Under the pieces are notes generated by a model. It saw only the letters and a program-made list of their open reading frames with translations. It was not told the origin of the DNA and did no database searches. 64,000 nt of DNA from Streptomyces sp. NBC_00539 (GTDB taxonomy: Bacteria; Actinomycetota; Actinomycetes; Streptomycetales; Streptomycetaceae), in the NCBI RefSeq assembly GCF_036346105.1, contig NZ_CP107811.1:1302001-1366000 (forward strand). The letters are read 5' to 3'. Positions 33,155 to 40,507 of the stretch are shown piece by piece. The position numbers and the translations under genes were made by a program. How positions within the stretch are numbered: the first letter of the stretch is position 1; each line of letters starts with the position of its first letter.

Positions 33155-33209
33155 CGCGGCTGCTTGGATGACGGCGTCGATCTTCCCCCGCAGGAATGAC
33201 GGAGCCCCC

Positions 33210-34208
33210 ATGACGCACACCCTGAACCGCCACGGTCGCGCCGCCGCCACCGCCGTCGCGGCGGTCGCCGCCGGCGCGCTGGCCCTCACCACCGCCCCGG
33301 CCGCCACGGCCGCCACGGCCGCGGAGAGCTCCCCCGCCCCGCGCCTGAGCGTCCTGACGTACAACACGTTCCTGATGTCCACGAGCCTCTACCCCAACTG
33401 GGGCCAGGCGCACCGGGCCGCGGAGATCCCCAGGGCGTCCTTCTTCCAGGGGCACGACGTGGTGGTGCTCCAGGAGGCCTTCGACAACACCGCCTCGGAC
33501 GCGCTGAAGTCCGGCGCCTCGGGGCAGTACCCGTACCAGACGCCGGTCGTCGGCCGCTCCAAGAGCGGTTGGGACGCCACCGGCGGCTCGTACTCCTCCA
33601 CCACCCCGGAGGACGGCGGGGTCACGATCCTCAGCAAGTGGCCGATCGTGCGCAAGGAGCAGGTCGTCTACAAGGACGCCTGCGGCTCGGACTGGTGGTC
33701 CAACAAGGGCTTCGCCTACGTCGTCCTCGACGTGAACGGCACCAGGGTGCACGTGGTCGGCACCCACACCCAGTCCACCGACTCGGGCTGCGGCACCGGT
33801 GAGGCGGCGGACATCCGCGGCCGCCAGTTCCGCGCGATAGACGCCTTCCTGGACGCCAAGAACATCCCGGCGGGCGAAGAGGTCATCGTCACGGGCGACA
33901 TGAACGTCGACTCGCACAGCGCCGAATACCCCTCGATGCTGGCCAACGCCGACCTGGCCCCCGCCGACTCCCGCACCGGGCACCCGTACTCCTTCGACAC
34001 GGCGCTCAACTCCGTCGCCCGGTACCGCTACCCGACCGACCCGCGCGAGGACCTCGACTACGTCCTGTACCGCAAGGGCAACGCCCGCCCGGCGGGCTGG
34101 GAGAACACGGTGGTGAAGCAGGAGTCCGCGCCCTGGACGGTCTCCAGCTGGGGCACCTCCTACACGTACACCGACCTCTCCGACCACTACCCGGTGATCG
34201 GGCGCTGA
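33210..34208 (+). CDS. Secreted sphingomyelinase C / endonuclease-exonuclease-phosphatase protein
   Basis: The product is 332 residues with a signal peptide of about 36 residues (Ala-rich core, cleavage near ATA-A). The EEP catalytic pattern is visible: VLTYNTF, Mg-binding Glu in VVLQEAFDN, HTQSTDSG, TGDMNVDSHS and the terminal SDHYPVIGR with the catalytic His. The TPEDGGVTILSKWPI segment and the aromatic beta-hairpin (SGCGTGEA...) fit bacterial sphingomyelinases. It should hydrolyse sphingomyelin, and perhaps other phospholipids, outside the cell. The start is ATG 33210 with GGAG six nt upstream. It is followed by a strong bidirectional hairpin. Confidence 0.93.
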   Translation: MTHTLNRHGRAAATAVAAVAAGALALTTAPAATAATAAESSPAPRLSVLTYNTFLMSTSLYPNWGQAHRAAEIPRASFFQGHDVVVLQEAFDNTASDALKSGASGQYPYQTPVVGRSKSGWDATGGSYSSTTPEDGGVTILSKWPIVRKEQVVYKDACGSDWWSNKGFAYVVLDVNGTRVHVVGTHTQSTDSGCGTGEAADIRGRQFRAIDAFLDAKNIPAGEEVIVTGDMNVDSHSAEYPSMLANADLAPADSRTGHPYSFDTALNSVARYRYPTDPREDLDYVLYRKGNARPAGWENTVVKQESAPWTVSSWGTSYTYTDLSDHYPVIGR

Positions 34209-34238
34209 CCGGGTAGCACGCAACAACAGTCCGGGTGT

Positions 34239-34272
34239 GGGATCTTCGGCGGCCGTCTCCGCCGGAGGACCC
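34239..34272. terminator. Bidirectional hairpin after the sphingomyelinase gene
   Basis: GGGATCTTCGGCGG (34239-34252) pairs with CCGCCGGAGGACCC (34259-34272) over 14 bp with one mismatch and two wobbles; the loop is CCGTCT. It lies between two convergent genes. Confidence 0.7.
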
Positions 34273-34305
34273 ACGTCGGTCGCAGATGGCCGGTGATCCC
34301 GGCAG

Positions 34306-34521
34306 CTAGTTGTCCCTCTTCCACGGCCTGTCGCCAGGCTGCAGCAGCGTCTCCGGCGGCCGGCCGCTTGCCCGCCTCTGTCCAGCCGTGGACGCGCCGA
34401 CGAAGAGGATCATCAGAGCGCCCAGCGCTGACAGCGGCCAGGCGACCAACCAACCGGTGATCAGTAGCAATAGGCCAACAGCCAGCAAGCCACGCGTCCA
34501 GTCGGGCCCTTGCTCAGCCAC
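34306..34521 (-). CDS. Small two-span membrane protein
   Basis: The product is 71 residues, starting at GTG 34521 with GGAGGG seven nt upstream, an excellent site. Residues about 10-45 form two adjacent hydrophobic segments (LLAVGLLLLITGWLVAW and ALGALMILFVGAS), followed by a basic, Pro-containing cytoplasmic-type tail ending RPWKRDN. I do not recognise a family. The next gene upstream on the same strand ends 213 nt away, so it is probably expressed on its own. A longer frame upstream is rejected because the ribosome-binding site decides the start. Confidence 0.65.
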   Translation of the reverse strand: MAEQGPDWTRGLLAVGLLLLITGWLVAWPLSALGALMILFVGASTAGQRRASGRPPETLLQPGDRPWKRDN

Positions 34522-34734
34522 CTCGGCTCCCTCCGTCGAGAGCGGACACGGTACGCCCCCGCTGCCTGGTGGGTACGCCTTTCGTGCGTTACATGGCAAG
34601 TTCCTTCGTCTTCGGCGCGACATGCGGGCCGGGATCCTGCTTCGGCACCGTCCACCGTAGGCGGGACTGCAGAACCAGGACGTGCCCCCTTTCGCCCTTC
34701 GGGCCGCGAGGGGGCGATTTCGATGTCCCGGCGG

Positions 34735-35313
34735 TCAGGCCTTCTCTCCGATCGCGGCCCGCAACCAGTCGAGCGTCCCCTGGCCGAGCAGCTCGTCCGC
34801 CAGTCGCTGCCCGGTTTCTGTTGTCAGCCGGGCCCTGCTGTTGTCGATCCATCGCTGCGCGTTCTCGTAACCCTGGGCCTTGTACTCGATTCCCTGGAGC
34901 ATGCATTCCAGCTTGTCAGCGTCGCGCGCGCAGATGGCCTCCGGTGAGTCATTCGCCTCGTATTCCGCCACCAGGTCACGGATCGCGGCCGCGAGGACCT
35001 CGGGCATCCCGGCAATCTGGTCCGCCGTCACCGCTGCCGGGTCGGCACTGGTGGCGTACTTCTTGCCGAGGTGGTTCATGTCCCCGGTGCGGCTTTCCTG
35101 GGTGTCGTGCCATACGGCGAGGAACGCTGCTCGTGCGGGGTCGGCACCTTCCAGCTTCGCGATGATCGACGCGATGAGCGAGGTACGCCAGGAGTGCTCC
35201 GCGACGCTCTCCGGCTGGGTGATGCCGGCCATCCACCAGCCCGTGCGGCGCGCGTTCTTGAGCGTGCCCGCTTCGTAGAGGAAGCGCGCTACCGCGGACA
35301 AGTCGTCAGCCAC
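34735..35313 (-). CDS. HD-domain hydrolase (HDDC2/YfbR-like)
   Basis: The product is 192 residues. The HD metal site is His40 in ESVAEHSW, then His69-Asp70 in VWHDTQESRTGDM, and a distal Asp in CARDADKLECMLQ. This ordering is that of the HDDC2/YfbR 5'-deoxynucleotidase group. The likely reaction is dephosphorylation of nucleoside monophosphates; the biological role is unknown. The gene begins 12 nt after the XRE regulator's stop and is probably co-transcribed with it. Similar XRE-HD pairs are common in variable parts of Streptomyces genomes. Confidence 0.88.
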   Translation of the reverse strand: MADDLSAVARFLYEAGTLKNARRTGWWMAGITQPESVAEHSWRTSLIASIIAKLEGADPARAAFLAVWHDTQESRTGDMNHLGKKYATSADPAAVTADQIAGMPEVLAAAIRDLVAEYEANDSPEAICARDADKLECMLQGIEYKAQGYENAQRWIDNSRARLTTETGQRLADELLGQGTLDWLRAAIGEKA

Positions 35314-35325
35314 TGTGTCTCTCCT

Positions 35326-36444
35326 TCACGCCTCGGCGAGGCGGATCGCGTACCGGATGCCCTCCAGCTCTCGGCGCGCAAGCGTCGAGGCCGTGGTGCC
35401 ATCCAACAGCAGAGGCAGTTGTAGCCGCAGCGCCCGCCCGGCCGTCGAGCCGGTGTGGAGGAGGCCGGGGCGCGCCGCGAGCAGTGCCCACAACGTGTGC
35501 ACGGTGAGATCGAAGAAGCCATGTTCCGGGCCAAGCCCCCTGACGAGGTGCTGGAACAACCGGTGGCCGTGCCAGGTCATCGCACCGGTCACGGCGATGA
35601 AGTCGTCCGACAGCTCGGGGCGCGACGATTCCCCGATCCAGTAAGCCCAGTAGCTCAGGTTGGCTGCCTCTCCCGCCTCGTCGTCTTGCAAGGTCGTGGC
35701 GATGAAGTGCTGCATGCGATCCCGATCACCCTGTCTCGCAGCCACGGTGGCGACGGAGCGGGACGTCAGCCACTGGGTAAGCCAGTCAGACGGCCACTCG
35801 GTCCTACGCTGCTGGGCCAGCCAGTCCACTGTGTCCGGAGCATCGTCGTATCCGGCCAGGTAGAGGGCCTGCCTACGTAGAAGGAACTGTCCTCCAGTTC
35901 GGGCCTCCTCTGCCATGCGCCGCATGTGGCCGAAGAACCTGCGGCGCTCTTCCCCGGAGAGAAGCGGGCGGCCGGCTGCCGGGCCACGACGAAGGTGTGT
36001 GGGGGGTGGGAGGCTACGCATGGGTTCTGGCGTCACTCCGGTCAAAGGCCATGTAAGCACCTCAACGAGATCACGCTGCATGACCCAGGACCCCAAGGGG
36101 CTCTCGTGTGGGGATACCTCGTCGTCCAGCGCGCCGGCGAGTAGGACGTCGGCTTCCAGGGCCCTGTCCAGAGCCACGAGCAGGGTGGGGCTGGCACCCA
36201 TCCGCATCAGCCGGTGCCTGTGTACCAGCACCTGGCCGACAGCTAGTGCAGTCAGCGGGCGGCGCCCGGTTTCCCACCCGGCGACGGTATCGACCGAGAC
36301 GGCGAACCGCTCCGCGAGGCTTTCCTGTGTGTGGCCAAGCTGCTCACGGCTGACCCGGAAGACGTGGCCGGAGACCAGGCCGCCCCTACTTCGTCGCCGG
36401 CCGCCCTGACCAGTGGTCAGGGTGGAAGTGGAGTCGGTGCCCAT
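35326..36444 (-). CDS. XRE family transcriptional regulator with long C-terminal domain
   Basis: The product is 372 residues, starting at ATG 36444 with GGAGGG six nt upstream. The N-terminal helix-turn-helix is [20 protein letters not shown] and the following recognition helix ([14 protein letters not shown]). The remaining 300 residues are helical and lack TPR consensus, but resemble the sensor region of the large Streptomyces XRE regulator family. It is upstream of the HD gene and divergent from a hypothetical gene, with a 184-nt shared promoter region. Codon choice is less strictly GC-biased than in the flanking genes, which hints at an accessory origin. Confidence 0.85.
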   Translation of the reverse strand: MGTDSTSTLTTGQGGRRRSRGGLVSGHVFRVSREQLGHTQESLAERFAVSVDTVAGWETGRRPLTALAVGQVLVHRHRLMRMGASPTLLVALDRALEADVLLAGALDDEVSPHESPLGSWVMQRDLVEVLTWPLTGVTPEPMRSLPPPTHLRRGPAAGRPLLSGEERRRFFGHMRRMAEEARTGGQFLLRRQALYLAGYDDAPDTVDWLAQQRRTEWPSDWLTQWLTSRSVATVAARQGDRDRMQHFIATTLQDDEAGEAANLSYWAYWIGESSRPELSDDFIAVTGAMTWHGHRLFQHLVRGLGPEHGFFDLTVHTLWALLAARPGLLHTGSTAGRALRLQLPLLLDGTTASTLARRELEGIRYAIRLAEA

Positions 36445-36628
36445 GACGCTCCCTCCGCATAGGCGTCCCGCCAAATAACCGGGACCCATGGTCACTTCAA
36501 GCGGATGTGCCCGAAATCTAGGCTCATATCCGTGGTCACCGAGCTGCTCAGCGTAGCGGCTGGACGGGGCTGAGCGCCGCCACCGGGGACCCGGCCGATA
36601 CCCATTGAAGACGGTAGGGAGCATCGTT

Positions 36629-36967
36629 GTGGAGTCTCTGAGCGAGTCCGAGAGGAAACAGATCACAGAGGTCATCGACCGGGCCCGCGTGCCGTACCAC
36701 ACGCGCCCGTCGGCCGAGGATGTCGCTCGCCTCGTGGATGACCTCATCACCTGTGGGCAGCGGCTACACGAACGCGTTGCCACGATCGCCATGTCCAAGC
36801 GCTCGCCCCGGGCTGCGGGTGCTCTGGCCGACTGGGAGTACTTCGTGACGGCAGGCCCTCTGGACCCGGGGGACTGTGCGAACTGGAACTACGCCCGAGG
36901 CCTGGGCCGCATCGTGTGCTCCCTGGAGAAGGCCATCAGGGAGTACCAGCCGAGCACCGCGCCGTGA
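36629..36967 (+). CDS. Hypothetical protein, possibly DUF6415-like
   Basis: The product is 112 residues from GTG 36629, which has AGGGAG seven nt upstream; an upstream TTG in frame has no site. The sequence is helical and soluble, with [20 protein letters not shown] and [18 protein letters not shown] stretches reminiscent of DUF6415 proteins, often found beside XRE regulators in Streptomyces. I am not certain of that assignment. It is divergent from the XRE gene and followed by a 26-residue membrane peptide whose start overlaps its stop. Confidence 0.7.
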   Translation: MESLSESERKQITEVIDRARVPYHTRPSAEDVARLVDDLITCGQRLHERVATIAMSKRSPRAAGALADWEYFVTAGPLDPGDCANWNYARGLGRIVCSLEKAIREYQPSTAP

Positions 36968-37044
36968 CCGAACATGCTCGCCAGTTCCTGTACGTCGTGA
37001 TCGTGCTCGGAACCCTCGCCGTGATCGTCGTCGGCACCCACTGA
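36964..37044 (+). CDS. 26-residue single-span membrane peptide
   Basis: A GTG at 36964 overlaps the stop of the preceding gene (GTGA) and opens a 27-codon frame. The peptide is [10 protein letters not shown] followed by an uninterrupted hydrophobic stretch of about 15 residues (VVIVLGTLAVIVVG) and a TH end. Translational coupling and a clean transmembrane helix make it more than a chance frame. Its role is unknown; it might be a small regulator or a membrane partner of the upstream protein. Confidence 0.55.
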   Translation: MTEHARQFLYVVIVLGTLAVIVVGTH

Positions 37045-37123
37045 CGGCAGCCCCCGCCGGGGTGAACCATCCGGTCCGGACGGTCGGCCTGGCAGGGGCG
37101 GCGCCGCGGGCCGCCGCGGGGCG

Positions 37124-38941
37124 TTACGGCTCGTACAGCCCCTCGATCAGGTCGGCGTACTTCTCCCGGACGACCCTGCGGCGCAGTTTGAGGGACGGCG
37201 TGAGTTCCCCCGACTCCGGGCCCCACTCCTCGCTCAGCAGCCGGTACCTCTTGATCTGCTCGGTGCGGTTGAGCCGGGCGTTGGCCGCCTCCACCGCGCG
37301 GGCGACCTCCTGGAGCACCTCCGGGTGGCCGGCGAGCTCGGCGGGCGAGGCGGCCGTGATGCCGCGGGCCGCCGCCCAGGCCGGGGCCATCTCCGGGTCC
37401 AGGACGAGCAGGGCCACGAGGTAGGAGCGGCCGTCGCCGTGGACGAGGGCCTGGCCGATCAGCGGGTGCTCCTTGACGGTGTTCTCCACCAGGGCGGGCG
37501 AGACGTTCTTGCCGTTCGAGGTGATGATCAGTTCCTTCTTGCGGTCGGTCAGCCACAGGAAGCCGTCGTCGTCCATCCGGCCGACGTCCCCGGTGGGGAA
37601 CCAGCCGTCCGCGTCGCTCGCCCGCTCCACCGAGCCGTCGGGGCGCAGGTAGCCGGCGAAGACGGTCTCCCCGCGGGCGAGTACCTCGCCGTCCTCCGCG
37701 ATCTTGAGCTCGACGCCGTCGATCGGCCGGCCCACCGAGCCGAGCCGGAAGCCGTCCGGGCTGTTGACCGTGCACACCCCGGCCGTCTCGGTCAGCCCCC
37801 AGGCGTCCATGATCGTGATGCCCCAGCCCGCCCAGAACCGCACCACGTCGATCGGCATCGGCGCGGTGGCGCTGGCCGTCCACACCAGCCGGTCCATCCC
37901 GGCCCGGGACAGCAGCGGGTCCAGCACCCGCTCCTTGGCCCGGGCGTACGAGGCTTCGAGCGCGGCCGGCACCGGTTCGCCGCGCTCGCGGTGCCCGGCG
38001 ACGGCGCGGGCCACGTCGCCCGCCGCTTCGATGGCGGCCCGCTGCTCCTCGGGGAGGGCGGCCAGGACGGCCCGTACGGCCGCCGCCAGCTTCTCCCAGA
38101 CCCGGGGGACACCGAAGAACTGCACGGGGCGCAGCTCGCGGACGGCGCCGGCGACGGCGGCGGGGTCGGCTACCAGCCGGACGTGCGCGGCGCGCAGCAG
38201 GGGCAGGTAGATGCCGAGGATCCGCTCCGCGATGTGCGCGAAGGGCAGGTAGCAGATGTGCTCGGCGTGTTCGGGCAGGTCCGTGCGCCGGTCGAGACGG
38301 ACCGCCTGGAGCATGATGTTGCGGTGGGTGAGCCGGACGCCCTTGGGGTCGCCGGTGGTACCGGAGGTGTACACGACGGTCAGCGGGTCCTCGGGCCGCG
38401 TCTGCTGCCAGGCCTTCTCGAAGTCCTCGGCCCATCGCGGCGGTACGCCGGCCGCGCGCAGCGAGGCGTAGGCGCGGTGCGGGCCCGCGTCCGCCTCCTC
38501 GGCGACGACCAGGGCCTCCAGGGCCACGGCGGGGTCAGCCAGCAGAGGTTCCCACCGGCCCAGTTCGCGCGCGCCCTCGACGACGGCGAACCGGGCCCTG
38601 CTGTGGCGGGCTATGTGGGCGACCTGCTCGGGCGCGGAGGTTGCGTACACGGTGACGGGGACGGCGCCGAGATGGACGAGGGCGAGGTCGGTGAGCCAGT
38701 GCTCGGGCCGGTTGCCCATCATCAGCAGGACGTGTTCGCCGCGCTCGACGCCGAGGGCCGCGTAGCCGCGGGCGAGGGCGGCGACCTCCTGGCGGGCCCC
38801 GCGCCAGGAGAGGGTCCTCCAGCCGTCTCCCTCGCGCCAGGAGAGCGCGGGGAGGTCCCCGTGTTCTGCGGCATTGCGGGCGAGCAGGGCGGGGAGGGTG
38901 AGCTCCTCGGGCGGTCCGGGCAGGGGGAGTGTCGTGGTCAT
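37124..38941 (-). CDS. Long-chain fatty acid-CoA ligase (AMP-forming, FadD15-like)
   Basis: The product is 605 residues. ANL superfamily motifs are present: P-loop VVYTSGTTGDPKG, the adenine-binding DAWGLTETAGVC, WFPTGDVGRMDDDGFLWLTDRKKELI with the hinge, and the C-terminal catalytic Lys in LTPSLKLRRRVV. The long-chain signature and the TSNGKNVSP loop fit FadD15-type enzymes. It activates fatty acids to acyl-CoA at the membrane, feeding the beta-oxidation operon at 40508-47293. It is divergent from a MerR regulator that probably controls it; an ACAG/CTGT dyad lies between them. Confidence 0.93.
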   Translation of the reverse strand: MTTTLPLPGPPEELTLPALLARNAAEHGDLPALSWREGDGWRTLSWRGARQEVAALARGYAALGVERGEHVLLMMGNRPEHWLTDLALVHLGAVPVTVYATSAPEQVAHIARHSRARFAVVEGARELGRWEPLLADPAVALEALVVAEEADAGPHRAYASLRAAGVPPRWAEDFEKAWQQTRPEDPLTVVYTSGTTGDPKGVRLTHRNIMLQAVRLDRRTDLPEHAEHICYLPFAHIAERILGIYLPLLRAAHVRLVADPAAVAGAVRELRPVQFFGVPRVWEKLAAAVRAVLAALPEEQRAAIEAAGDVARAVAGHRERGEPVPAALEASYARAKERVLDPLLSRAGMDRLVWTASATAPMPIDVVRFWAGWGITIMDAWGLTETAGVCTVNSPDGFRLGSVGRPIDGVELKIAEDGEVLARGETVFAGYLRPDGSVERASDADGWFPTGDVGRMDDDGFLWLTDRKKELIITSNGKNVSPALVENTVKEHPLIGQALVHGDGRSYLVALLVLDPEMAPAWAAARGITAASPAELAGHPEVLQEVARAVEAANARLNRTEQIKRYRLLSEEWGPESGELTPSLKLRRRVVREKYADLIEGLYEP

Positions 38942-38975
38942 GGGCAGCTCCTGGCCATTTCACATCGTTGGTGCG

Positions 38976-38988
38976 ACAGCAATACTGT
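38976..38988. promoter_or_regulatory. Inverted repeat ACAGcaataCTGT in the fadD/merR promoter region
   Basis: A perfect 4-bp dyad with a 5-nt spacer lies in the 85-nt divergent intergenic region. TTGGTG (38969-38974) sits just before it, so the dyad may lie between -35 and -10 elements as MerR proteins require. The likely binder is the MerR protein at 39027. Confidence 0.35.
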
Positions 38989-39026
38989 TGAACCCAAGCT
39001 GTGGAGCAGAGAGCGAGGCGCAGACG

Positions 39027-39752
39027 ATGGCCGACCGGGCACCCGAGCCGATGCTCACCGTCGACGAGCTGGCCGCCCGGGCGGGTGTCACCGTCCGCAC
39101 CGTACGGTTCTACAGCACGCGCGGGCTTTTGCCCCCTCCTGTGATCGGACCCCGTCGGGTGGGCCACTACGGCCCCGAGCACCTCTCCCGGCTCGCCCTG
39201 ATCGAGGAGTTGCAGCACCAGGGCATGACCCTGTCGGCCATCCAGCGCTACCTGGACGCGCTGCCCGACGACCTGAGCGCGCACGACCTGGCGATCCACC
39301 GGGCGCTGGTGGCCGCCTGGGCCCCTGACGCGGCACTGGAGTCCTCGCGGGAGGAGCTGGAAAAGCGGGCCGGGCGGACGCTGACGGAGAGCGACCTGCG
39401 GCGGCTGACGGCGATGAACGTGCTGACGCCGGCCGGCGAGGGGTTCCGGGTCGACGTGGGACTGCTGCGGCTGGGAGTCGCGCTGCTCGACGTGCCGATC
39501 GCCCACGAGACGATCCTGGCGGCGCGCACCGTCCTGCTCGACCACGCCCGGACGGCCGCGCACCAGTTGACGGCGCTGTTCCGGGACGAGGTCTGGGGAC
39601 CGTTCACCGAGGGCGAGAGCGACCCGGAGCGGGTGGAGTCGATGAAGGCGCTGTCCGCGCACATGCAACCGATGGTCGTGCAGGCGCTGGTGACGGCGTT
39701 TCAGCGGTCGTTGAAGGAAGAATTGCGGGCTGCTTTCGTCTCGGAAGGGTAG
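39027..39752 (+). CDS. MerR family transcriptional regulator
   Basis: The product is 241 residues. The winged helix-turn-helix of the MerR family is VDELAARAGVTVRTVRFYST followed by RGLLPPPVIGPRRVGHYG. The C-terminal 150 residues are helical and contain no Cys pair, so the effector is unlikely to be a metal; an acyl-CoA or fatty acid is plausible given the divergent acyl-CoA synthetase. The start is ATG 39027 with a weak GAGG. The TAG stop codon forms part of the putative -10 of the next gene. Confidence 0.88.
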   Translation: MADRAPEPMLTVDELAARAGVTVRTVRFYSTRGLLPPPVIGPRRVGHYGPEHLSRLALIEELQHQGMTLSAIQRYLDALPDDLSAHDLAIHRALVAAWAPDAALESSREELEKRAGRTLTESDLRRLTAMNVLTPAGEGFRVDVGLLRLGVALLDVPIAHETILAARTVLLDHARTAAHQLTALFRDEVWGPFTEGESDPERVESMKALSAHMQPMVVQALVTAFQRSLKEELRAAFVSEG

Positions 39753-39755
39753 GTT
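39750..39755 (+). promoter_or_regulatory. Probable -10 (TAGGTT) overlapping the merR stop codon
   Basis: TAGGTT, whose first three bases are the merR stop, is followed by 7 nt and then the ATG at 39763. The downstream gene lacks a Shine-Dalgarno, so it may have its own leaderless transcript in addition to read-through from merR. Confidence 0.4.
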
Positions 39756-39762
39756 CGCGGGT

Positions 39763-40455
39763 ATGGCGATCATTCACGAGACCACGATGACACCGGGCAA
39801 GATGGAGCTGCTCGCGGACTGGCTCCCGGCGCAGCCCTGGTACCTGCCCACCGGGCGCGCCCCCGGGCCGGCCCGTGCGGGTGGCTTCCGGCTCGACGAC
39901 CCCCAGGGCGAGGTGGGCCTCGAATTCATGGTGCTCAGCGAGGAATCGGACGACGGGCCGGTCGCCTACCACGTCCCGCTCACCTATCGCGGGGCGCCGC
40001 TCGAGGGCGCCGAGTCGGCTCTCATAGGCACCTCGGAGCACGGTGTCCTCGGCCGGCGCTGGGTCTACGACGGCACCCGCGACCCGGTTCTGGTCGGACA
40101 GTTGCTGTCGCTGCTGCAGGGCCGGGCCGCGGCCCAGGCCCAGGGACTGTCGGACACGCGGGACCCGTCGGTCGTCACCGAGTTCGACGGGCGGACGCTG
40201 CCGGTCCCCCTCCTGCCCCCGCTGCGGCCGCAGGCCGAGCACACCGGGCGGGACACGGAGATCGCCCTGGGCGACGGTCCCAGGCTCGCCGTGTCGCGCG
40301 TACTGCGGCCGCTGGACCCGGCCGGTGCCCCGCACGGCGCCGTCGGCCGGGTCACGGCCGGCTGGAGCACCCCGGACGGGACCGGGCACCGCGGGGTCTT
40401 CGCAGCCCTGTACGCGGGTCGGGCCGGCTCGGAGGGATCCGCGCCGGCCCGTTGA
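39763..40455 (+). CDS. Maltokinase N-terminal cap-like protein
   Basis: The product is 230 residues. The first 130 (MAIIHETTMTPGKMELLADW, VLGRRWVYDGTRDPVLVGQL) resemble the N-terminal cap domain of actinobacterial maltokinases, but the kinase domain is absent. The remaining 100 residues are Gly/Pro/Arg-rich. Stand-alone cap-like proteins of this kind are conserved in Streptomyces and have no known function. It lies 10 nt after the MerR gene and is followed by a strong hairpin. Confidence 0.75.
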   Translation: MAIIHETTMTPGKMELLADWLPAQPWYLPTGRAPGPARAGGFRLDDPQGEVGLEFMVLSEESDDGPVAYHVPLTYRGAPLEGAESALIGTSEHGVLGRRWVYDGTRDPVLVGQLLSLLQGRAAAQAQGLSDTRDPSVVTEFDGRTLPVPLLPPLRPQAEHTGRDTEIALGDGPRLAVSRVLRPLDPAGAPHGAVGRVTAGWSTPDGTGHRGVFAALYAGRAGSEGSAPAR

Positions 40456-40468
40456 GGCGCGTCGGGCT

Positions 40469-40499
40469 CCGGGCTCCGGGGGCGTGCCCCGGAGCCCGG
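40469..40499. terminator. Bidirectional hairpin, 13-bp perfect stem
   Basis: CCGGGCTCCGGGG (40469-40481) pairs perfectly with CCCCGGAGCCCGG (40487-40499) around GCGTG. It separates the cap-like gene from the convergent fadB gene and should stop both transcripts. Confidence 0.85.
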
Positions 40500-40507
40500 C
40501 CCCGCGG

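Noticed and set aside
33081-33209. PHO box upstream of the sphingomyelinase gene
   Set aside because: The elements are an inverted GTTACC/GGTAAC pair rather than the 11-bp direct repeats of PhoP sites.
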